Source: JBAXLO01 sp037134755 (GTDB lineage: Bacteria; Bacteroidota; Bacteroidia; Bacteroidales; JACABE01). Taken from it: a stretch of DNA of 13,244 nucleotides. Location of the stretch: assembly GCA_037134755.1 (NCBI GenBank), contig JBAXLO010000126.1, positions 1 to 13,244 on the forward strand, in the 5' to 3' direction. The notes beneath the pieces are model-generated. The model saw only the letters and a program-made list of their open reading frames with translations. It was not told where the DNA came from and ran no database searches. The position numbers and the translations under genes were made by a program. Shown piece by piece: positions 7,980 through 13,244 of this stretch. Positions within the stretch are counted from its first letter, which is position 1, and the number at the start of each line of letters is the position of its first letter.

Positions 7980-8984
7980 ATGGCAAACAATAAGTCAATA
8001 CATTGTAAGAGGTTGATTCTCCTGTTATTTACATTTGTTTTAATGGGTAAATTGGCCTTCTCTCAAGACCCAGAATTTTCACAATTTTATGCAAATCCTC
8101 TTTATTTAAACCCAGCTTTTGCTGGCGCAGCGATTTGTCCAAGGGTTGTACTAAACTACAGAGACCAATGGCCATCTATTACAGGGACATTTGTTACCTA
8201 TAGCGCCTCTTATGATCAGTACATTGACAAAATATCTGGTGGAGTTGGTGTATTAGTAACATCAGACAGAGCTGGAGAAGGCACAATAAATACAAATTCT
8301 TTTAGTGGTATTTATTCATATAGATTAGAGGTAAACAGATCTTTTTCTATAAATGCAGCCTTGCAAGCCAGCTATGTAGACAGAAGATTAGCATGGGAGA
8401 AACTTACATTTGGCGATCAAATTGATCCTAAATATGGTTTTGTCAACAACACACAAGAAAATCAACCAGGAAGTTTAAGTAAAGGTTATATGGACTTCTC
8501 TACCGGTATTATTGGATATACAGAAAGTTTTTATGCCGGCGTTGCTGTTGCCCATCTTACTGAACCTGAAGAAGGATTTATTACAATTAATAAAATCCCA
8601 ATGAAGGTTACAGCGCATGTTGGAGCAGTTATAGACATTTTAAAAAGGAAAAACAGAACAAGAAGTATAGAAGATATAACTTTATCTCCAAATATCTTAT
8701 ATCAACAACAATTAAAATTTAATCAATTAAATTATGGATTTTATGTTAATTGGTTTCCTTTTGTTAATGGTATATGGTATCGTCAAAATTTCAATAATTC
8801 TGATGCTATTATCTTCTTAGCAGGGATACAACAAAATAATTTTAAATTTGGATATAGCTATGATTTAACTGTATCTAAACTTACAAACTTAACAGGTGGA
8901 GCACACGAAATATCATTTGCATTACAATTCCGTTGTCCTCAAAAACATAAAAAGATTAGAATGATTAATTGTCCTACTTTTTAG
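7980..8984 (+). CDS. PorP/SprF family type IX secretion outer-membrane protein
   Basis: Outer-membrane beta-barrel of the PorP/SprF family (334 aa), found in Bacteroidota with T9SS or gliding. A signal peptide spans residues 1-28 with cleavage in AFS|QDPEFSQFY. The mature N-terminus QDPEFSQFYANPLYLNPAFAG (29-49) followed by NYRDQWP (59-65) is the family hallmark, and the chain ends in a closing strand (EISFALQFRCP) with no OmpA domain. I chose the ATG at 7980. An in-frame TTG at 7959 would add MYSKLFK before an already complete signal peptide and overlaps a possible -7 element, so it is unlikely. The gene starts the plus-strand T9SS pair with gldJ, 44 nt downstream. SprF members often follow a large adhesin gene; here there is none, so this may be a core component rather than an adhesin-dedicated one. 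Whether it is the PorP orthologue or another SprF paralogue cannot be settled here. Confidence 0.9.
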   Translation: MANNKSIHCKRLILLLFTFVLMGKLAFSQDPEFSQFYANPLYLNPAFAGAAICPRVVLNYRDQWPSITGTFVTYSASYDQYIDKISGGVGVLVTSDRAGEGTINTNSFSGIYSYRLEVNRSFSINAALQASYVDRRLAWEKLTFGDQIDPKYGFVNNTQENQPGSLSKGYMDFSTGIIGYTESFYAGVAVAHLTEPEEGFITINKIPMKVTAHVGAVIDILKRKNRTRSIEDITLSPNILYQQQLKFNQLNYGFYVNWFPFVNGIWYRQNFNNSDAIIFLAGIQQNNFKFGYSYDLTVSKLTNLTGGAHEISFALQFRCPQKHKKIRMINCPTF

Positions 8985-9028
8985 TAATTTTATTTAGAAT
9001 TTAATTAGAAAACAATAATAATTTAGAA

Positions 9029-10516
9029 ATGGTTAATTTTAAAAGAAACATTATTGGGAAATTGAGTGTAATGACATTATTTATTTTAATAATGTCATCT
9101 TGCGCAAAAAAAGAGCAATCTTCAACAACTGGTTGGGATTATAATAATCCTGAGAATGGTGGATTTGAAGTAAAGGCTTATGAAGAACAAGAAACCGGTC
9201 CTGGTTTAGTGTTTATTGAAGGTGGTACTTTCGTAATGGGAAGAACAGAACAAGATGTAATGTATAATTGGGATAATGTTCCAAGAAGAGTTACTGTACG
9301 TTCATTTTATATGGATGAAACAGAAGTTAAGAATGTTGATTACCGTGAATATCTTTATTGGTTAGGTAGAGTTTATGGAAATGATTATCCTGAAGTAGTA
9401 AGAAAAGCACAACCTGACGAATTAGTTTGGCGTGATAAACTTTCTTATAATGAACCTTTAGTTGAAAATTATTTTAAACATCCGGCATATCAAGATTACC
9501 CAGTTGTTGGCGTTAACTGGATTCAAGCTAATGATTATTGCGCTTGGAGAACAGATAGAGTAAATGAAAACATTCTTGTTAACATGGGAATACTAGAAGT
9601 AGATCCATCTCAAACAAATGATAATAACTTCAATACAGAAGCATATCTTGCCGGACAATATGAAGGCTTAGTAAGAGAAGATCTTGAAGATTTAAATCCA
9701 AATGGAGCAGGTACTCGTAAAGTTAGAATGGAAGATGGGATACTTTTACCTAAATATCGTCTACCAACTGAAGCTGAATGGGAATTTGCTGCTCTTGGTT
9801 TAATTGGCAATACTTTATTTGAAAGAGTTATTGAAAGAAGAATATATCCTTGGAATGGTCATATCACCAGAACAGATGACAAGAAAGCTTATGGTGACAT
9901 GGTAGCTAACTTTAAAAGAGGCAGAGGTGATTATATGGGTGTTGCAGGCAACTTAAATGATGGTGCTGATGTTACAGCTCCAGTTTATTCATACTGGCCA
10001 AATGATTATGGCTTATATAACATGGCGGGAAATGTTAGCGAATGGGTACTTGATGTTTACCGTCCATTAAACTTGGAAGATGCAACTGATTTCAATCCTT
10101 TCAGAGGTAATGTCTATAAGAAAAAATCTGTTGATTCTGATGGTTTGACACTTGAAAAAGACAGTCTTGGAAGAATTAAATATGAAAATGTCAAAACTGA
10201 AGAAAATGTTAACAGAAGAAATTATAGAAAAGCTGACAACATTAACTTTCTTGATGGGGACTATGCTTCAGTCCTTGGACAATCTGATTGGTTAAGTAAT
10301 GATTCTATTAAAACTAGTTCTAACGATGTATATGATTATGCTAAGACTTCAATGATTAACGACAAAACCAGAGTTTACAAAGGTGGTTCATGGAAAGACA
10401 AAGCATATTTCTTAAGTCCTGGTTCAAGAAGATTTATGGAAGAAGATCAACAAACTGATGATATAGGTTTCAGATGTGCTATGACCAGAGTTGGGTCGCC
10501 ATTTAAGAAACAGTAA
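9029..10516 (+). CDS. gldJ: Gliding motility / T9SS lipoprotein GldJ
   Basis: Lipoprotein (495 aa) with a formylglycine-generating-enzyme (FGE/sulfatase-modifying) fold. GldJ is required for gliding and for stability of the T9SS lipoprotein GldK. The signal ends in IMSSC, with lipidated Cys25; the following AKKEQ lacks the acidic run used for surface export, which fits a periplasm-facing anchor. FGE-like blocks are GPGLVFIEGGTFVMG (57-71), FYMDETEVKNVDYREYLYWLG (93-113), YPVVGVNWIQANDYCAWRTDRVNE (157-180), YRLPTEAEWEFAALG (243-257), GLYNMAGNVSEWVLD (328-342) and VYKGGSWKDKAYFLSPGSRRF to IGFRCA (449-484). The LVWRDKLSYNEPLVENYFKHPAY stretch (132-154) and the adjacent porU/porV point to GldJ rather than GldK/PorK, which would normally be followed by gldL/porL. 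FGE catalytic cysteines are absent, so no enzyme activity is expected. A rho-independent terminator follows after 19 nt. Confidence 0.9.
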   Translation: MVNFKRNIIGKLSVMTLFILIMSSCAKKEQSSTTGWDYNNPENGGFEVKAYEEQETGPGLVFIEGGTFVMGRTEQDVMYNWDNVPRRVTVRSFYMDETEVKNVDYREYLYWLGRVYGNDYPEVVRKAQPDELVWRDKLSYNEPLVENYFKHPAYQDYPVVGVNWIQANDYCAWRTDRVNENILVNMGILEVDPSQTNDNNFNTEAYLAGQYEGLVREDLEDLNPNGAGTRKVRMEDGILLPKYRLPTEAEWEFAALGLIGNTLFERVIERRIYPWNGHITRTDDKKAYGDMVANFKRGRGDYMGVAGNLNDGADVTAPVYSYWPNDYGLYNMAGNVSEWVLDVYRPLNLEDATDFNPFRGNVYKKKSVDSDGLTLEKDSLGRIKYENVKTEENVNRRNYRKADNINFLDGDYASVLGQSDWLSNDSIKTSSNDVYDYAKTSMINDKTRVYKGGSWKDKAYFLSPGSRRFMEEDQQTDDIGFRCAMTRVGSPFKKQ

Positions 10517-10535
10517 TAGTATAAATATAATATTG

Positions 10536-10575
10536 AAGCCCCATTTACATTTTTTGTAAATGGGGCTTTTATTTT
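10536..10575 (+). terminator. Intrinsic terminator after gldJ
   Basis: A perfect 14-bp inverted repeat (10536-10549 and 10555-10568, arm starting AAGCCCCATTTACA) encloses a TTTTT loop. The stem base holds an AAGCCCC/GGGGCTT clamp, and TTTTATTTT follows on the plus strand. It begins 19 nt after the gldJ stop. On the minus strand the trailing bases are TTCAATATTATA, so termination is mainly in the plus direction. The murF ATG lies only 14 nt past its end. Confidence 0.92.
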
Positions 10576-10589
10576 AATCAAATCACAAT

Positions 10590-11876
10590 ATGCTAATCAA
10601 AGAGCTTTATCAGATATTCTTAAAACATCCTCAAGTTTCAACTGACACTCGCAAAATAATTAAAGATTCTATCTACTTTGCTATAAAAGGTAAGAACTTT
10701 GATGGCAATTTGTTTGCTAGTTCAGCATTAGAGAATGGGGCAGCTTTTGCTGTTATAGATAATGAAAAGTATTATATAGATAATGGCAAATATATTTTAG
10801 TTAAAGACACTTTAGCAACCCTTCAGCAACTTGCTCTTAATCATAGGCAAAATCTTAACATTCTTATTATTGGAATTACTGGAACCAATGGAAAAACAAC
10901 TACTAAAGAACTTATCAATGTCGTGCTTTCTGAGAAATATAACACTTTAGCAACAATAGGAAATCTTAATAATCATATAGGAGTTCCTTTGACTATCCTT
11001 GGAATTACTAAAGATACAGAAATAGCTATCATTGAAATGGGCGCAAATCATGTTGGGGAAATTGGTGAACTTTGTAAAATTTCTCAACCTGATTATGGGA
11101 TTATCACTAATATAGGCAAAGCACATCTAGAAGGGTTTGGGAGTTTTGAAGGTGTTATTAAAGCAAAAAACGATCTATATATTCATATCAAGGATAAAAA
11201 AGGTAAAATTTTTATTAATAGTAATAATGAACTATTAATGAATCTTTCAAAAGATATTGATAAAATTACTTACGGAACTTCTGATACTGATTTTTGTTGT
11301 GGAGAAATCATTTCAGCTAATCCAAATGTTGAAATTAGTTATCGTTATAATGATTTAGATTTTAATTTTAAAACCAATTTAGTAGGAAGTTATAATTTTG
11401 AAAACATTATGGCTGCTATCTGTGTTGGTATTTATTTTAATGTAGATCATCACTTATTAAAAAAAGCATTAGAAACTTATGTTCCTACCAATAACAGGTC
11501 GCAGGTTGTAAAGACCGAACATAATACTTTAATACTTGATGCTTACAATGCTAATCCCACGAGTATGGAGCAAGCTATTAGTAATTTTGCTAAAATGGAT
11601 ACTAATAATAAAGTTCTTATTATTGGTGATATGTTGGAACTTGGAAGCTACAGTCTTGATGAACATCAAAGTATTTTGAACTTAATAGAAAAAGACAACT
11701 TCCAGAATGTAATTTTAGTAGGTAAAGATTTTAAAACTGTAAATAAAAACTTCCTTAGCTTTACTACTTCTGATGAAGCTAGAGAATGGCTGAAAAACAA
11801 TCCCATTATCAATTCTACTATCCTAATTAAGGGTTCGAGGGGAATTAAGTTGGAAAAAATTATTGATGCTATATAA
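10590..11876 (+). CDS. murF: UDP-MurNAc-tripeptide--D-alanyl-D-alanine ligase
   Basis: Cytoplasmic ATP-dependent ligase that adds D-Ala-D-Ala to the UDP-MurNAc tripeptide, the last soluble step of peptidoglycan precursor synthesis. At 428 aa it is slightly shorter than the E. coli enzyme (452). The N-terminal substrate domain has VSTDTRKIIKDSIYFAIKGKNFDG (16-39). The central Mur ligase domain has the P-loop GTNGKTTTKE (98-107), NLNNHIGVPLT (125-135), the metal-site stretch IEMGANHVGEI (148-158) and ITNIGKAHLEGFGS (172-185). The C-terminal domain has NRSQ (302-305), LDAYNANPTSM (316-326) and GDMLELG (346-352). The ATG at 10590 follows the gldJ terminator closely and has no Shine-Dalgarno sequence. 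I recall murF also lying next to gldJ in some Flavobacterium genomes. It is co-directional with anmK, 15 nt downstream, which suggests an operon. Confidence 0.97.
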   Translation: MLIKELYQIFLKHPQVSTDTRKIIKDSIYFAIKGKNFDGNLFASSALENGAAFAVIDNEKYYIDNGKYILVKDTLATLQQLALNHRQNLNILIIGITGTNGKTTTKELINVVLSEKYNTLATIGNLNNHIGVPLTILGITKDTEIAIIEMGANHVGEIGELCKISQPDYGIITNIGKAHLEGFGSFEGVIKAKNDLYIHIKDKKGKIFINSNNELLMNLSKDIDKITYGTSDTDFCCGEIISANPNVEISYRYNDLDFNFKTNLVGSYNFENIMAAICVGIYFNVDHHLLKKALETYVPTNNRSQVVKTEHNTLILDAYNANPTSMEQAISNFAKMDTNNKVLIIGDMLELGSYSLDEHQSILNLIEKDNFQNVILVGKDFKTVNKNFLSFTTSDEAREWLKNNPIINSTILIKGSRGIKLEKIIDAI

Positions 11877-11891
11877 TAATATTGTATAGGT

Positions 11892-12956
11892 ATGATTAAA
11901 AATTATAATGTAATAGGATTGATGTCGGGGACGTCGCTTGATGGGCTTGATATTGCTTATTGTAGATTTAGTATTGATGATTCCAGCAAATGGAATTTTA
12001 AAATAATATATGCTGAAACTATTAAGTATGAAGATATTTGGATAAATAAACTTTCTATCGCTGAAAATAGTACTGCATTGGAAATTTCTTTACTTAATGT
12101 TGAATTTGGGAATTACCTTGGGCATCAAACTAATGATTTTATAAATAAATATAATGTCCAACCGGATTTTATAGCATCTCATGGACACACAATCTTTCAC
12201 CAACCTAGCAAAGGTCTAACCTTGCAGATAGGAAGCGGTGCAGCTATTGCGGCAGTTACTTCATGTAAAGTTATCAATGATTTTAGGGCTTTGGATGTTG
12301 CTCTTGGTGGTCAGGGGGCTCCGCTTGTACCAATTGGTGACAAGCTTTTATTTAATGAATATGATTTTTGTATTAATCTGGGTGGATTTGCCAATATCTC
12401 TTTTGAGGATAATAATCAAAGGATTGCTTTTGATATTTGTCCTGTTAATATTGTTTTTAATTATTTAACTCAACAAATAGGGTTGCCTTATGATGATGAA
12501 GGCAAAATGGCTTCTGAAGGTGAATTAAATGATGAATTATTTAATAAATTGGAGCTTCTTTCTTATTATCATCAAAATTATCCTAAATCTCTTGGTAAAG
12601 AATGGGTATTAAAGGAGTTTATTCCAATTCAAAATAGTTTTGATATTTCTGTTAAAGATAAATTAAGAACTGTTTCACAACATATTTCTTCTCAAATAAA
12701 AAATGTAATGCAATCAAAACCTCAAGCAAATGTTTTTGTTACAGGTGGTGGTGCTTACAATACTTTTTTAATTAATACCCTTAAATTAAATTCAGATTTT
12801 AATATAATCATCCCCGAAAGGGAAATAATTGATTTTAAAGAAGCATTAATCTTTGCTTTTCTTGGTGTTTTGCGAATGAGAGGTGAGATTAATTGTTTGC
12901 AATCGGTTACAGGGGCAAAAAAAGACAGTTGTGGTGGTTATATTAGTTCAATTTAA
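11892..12956 (+). CDS. anmK: Anhydro-N-acetylmuramic acid kinase
   Basis: Cytoplasmic sugar kinase of peptidoglycan recycling that opens the 1,6-anhydro ring of anhydro-MurNAc and phosphorylates it to MurNAc-6-phosphate. At 354 aa it is close to the E. coli enzyme (369). Signatures seen are the ATP-binding IGLMSGTSLDGLD (8-20), IASHGHTIFHQP (94-105), VINDFRALDVALGGQGAPLVPIGDKLLF (127-154), NLGGFANISF (162-171), VTGGGAYN (283-290), IIDFKEALIFAFLG (312-325) and the SVTGAKKDSCGG tail (338-349). The catalytic Asp is probably Asp181 in FDICPVN, where better-studied homologues read FDTGPGN; Asp, Pro and Asn are kept and both glycines are replaced. It starts 15 nt after murF with a weak AGG upstream, so co-transcription is likely. 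No terminator was seen after its stop codon. Confidence 0.96.
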   Translation: MIKNYNVIGLMSGTSLDGLDIAYCRFSIDDSSKWNFKIIYAETIKYEDIWINKLSIAENSTALEISLLNVEFGNYLGHQTNDFINKYNVQPDFIASHGHTIFHQPSKGLTLQIGSGAAIAAVTSCKVINDFRALDVALGGQGAPLVPIGDKLLFNEYDFCINLGGFANISFEDNNQRIAFDICPVNIVFNYLTQQIGLPYDDEGKMASEGELNDELFNKLELLSYYHQNYPKSLGKEWVLKEFIPIQNSFDISVKDKLRTVSQHISSQIKNVMQSKPQANVFVTGGGAYNTFLINTLKLNSDFNIIIPEREIIDFKEALIFAFLGVLRMRGEINCLQSVTGAKKDSCGGYISSI

Positions 12957-13015
12957 GACTTAAAATTACAGATCCTTTTTCGATTTCTTATCTAATTTTA
13001 GCATTTATTTAAAAA

Positions 13016-13033
13016 TACATATAAAAATATGTA
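13016..13033. repeat. Short AT-rich hairpin downstream of anmK
   Basis: TACATAT (13016-13022) pairs with ATATGTA (13027-13033) around an AAAA loop. The stem is perfect but weak (one G-C pair), and no T-run follows. It could be a minor 3' end structure for anmK mRNA or chance. Confidence 0.35.
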
Positions 13034-13066
13034 ACTACCGTTCAAGTGCGAGTAGTACACATTTAC

Positions 13067-13119
13067 AAGAGACCAACAATGGAACTCGAGTAGGTCTCTT
13101 TAAAATAAAAGAGACCTAC
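13067..13119. repeat. Triple AAGAGACC / GGTCTCTT repeat with a 12-bp dyad
   Basis: The word AAGAGACC occurs directly at 13067-13074 and 13109-13116, and its complement GGTCTCTT at 13093-13100. The second and third copies are part of a perfect 12-bp inverted repeat (13090-13101 and 13108-13119) around AAAATA. The middle copy can therefore pair with either neighbour but not both. A further direct repeat CGAGTAG occurs at 13049-13055 and 13087-13093. No T-run follows on either strand, so this is not a standard terminator. Confidence 0.85.
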
Positions 13120-13124
13120 ATTTG
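13117..13124 (+). promoter_or_regulatory. Promoter -7 element firing off the right edge
   Basis: TACATTTG followed by CACCCA is an exact TAnnTTTG match in the typical Bacteroidota TTTGCACC context. Transcription would start near 13130 and leave the window. The spacer and the expected -33 zone are filled by the 12-bp dyad, whose last three bases (TAC) overlap the element. I find no TTG at -33, so an activator or a weak promoter is possible. The downstream gene is not in view. Confidence 0.55.
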
Positions 13125-13244
13125 CACCCAAAAAGTCTTCTTTTATTTGTAAGAATACTTGAATTTTTCCAAAATAGTAATCTTTAAAATCGGCGTAATA
13201 GACAAAATAGTTGGTCGTGCCTATCTAAAACCATTATTATATCT

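Larger units (their letters stand above)
12957..13244. other. Right-edge non-coding region
   Basis: The 288 bp after anmK hold no supportable gene on either strand. The first 60 bp are plain AT-rich sequence without a terminator. A 7-bp AT hairpin lies at 13016-13033, a three-part repeat/dyad at 13067-13119, and an exact Bacteroidota -7 element at 13117-13124 pointing out of the window. The remaining 120 bp would be the leader of whatever lies to the right; it shows no start codon with a convincing frame and no recognisable tRNA or rRNA start. Confidence 0.6.

Noticed and set aside
9610..9810. Minus-strand 66-codon frame within gldJ
   Set aside because: It is antisense to a strongly conserved FGE-fold region with no independent support.
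12238..12468. Leu/Ile-rich 76-codon plus-strand frame inside anmK
   Set aside because: It is a +1 shadow of the conserved GGQGAPL-NLGGFAN region, which is clearly coding in the AnmK frame.
13090..13119. Dyad downstream of anmK considered as a bidirectional terminator
   Set aside because: No T-run follows the hairpin on either strand, and its right arm overlaps an exact promoter element.
13063..13224. Minus-strand open stretch of about 53 codons ending at a TAA at 13065-13063, with a protein-like aromatic composition (DYYFGKIQVF)
   Set aside because: It is bounded upstream by a stop at 13227-13225 and has no ATG, and it reads through the dyad repeats. It is more likely chance, although a degraded gene end cannot be fully excluded.

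Overview
The window looks like core chromosome of an AT-rich member of the Bacteroidota (Bacteroidales, Flavobacteriia or a relative). The evidence is four type IX secretion (T9SS) or gliding proteins found only in that phylum (PorU, PorV, a PorP/SprF-family protein and GldJ), the near absence of Shine-Dalgarno sequences, and several copies of the Bacteroidota -7 promoter element TAnnTTTG. I see no tRNA, rRNA, CRISPR array, insertion sequence, integrase or phage gene, and nothing that points to recent transfer.

Left half, minus strand, read from right to left: porU (7667-3795), porV (3736-2486), ispF (2482-2003), a WbuC-type cupin (1978-1493) and hisS (1335 to the left edge, truncated). PorU is the gingipain-like sortase of the T9SS and PorV is its outer-membrane shuttle partner. 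ispF follows porV after 3 nt and wbuC follows ispF after 24 nt, so these are probably co-transcribed. porV and hisS each have their own candidate TAnnTTTG element. The wbuC-hisS gap holds two short tandem repeats: three perfect 14-bp units next to the hisS promoter, and degenerate 9-bp units that run into the 3' end of wbuC.

Centre: an AT-rich divergent intergenic region (7668-7979) separates porU from the right-hand genes.

Right half, plus strand: porP/sprF-like (7980-8984), gldJ (9029-10516), a textbook intrinsic terminator (10536-10575), then murF (10590-11876) and anmK (11892-12956). The first two genes supply an outer-membrane T9SS component and a periplasm-facing lipoprotein needed for T9SS and gliding. 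The last two add the terminal dipeptide in peptidoglycan precursor synthesis and recycle anhydro-MurNAc.

Right edge (12957-13244): 288 bp without a gene. It holds an A-A'-A arrangement of one 8-bp word, in which a 12-bp dyad covers the spacer of a perfect TAnnTTTG promoter firing out of the window. This is the least explained element here.

Overall this is a housekeeping T9SS plus cell-envelope neighbourhood. I did not find an undescribed multi-gene system. The points worth a second look are regulatory: the right-edge dyad/promoter, the terminator placed 14 nt before murF, and the repeats upstream of hisS.
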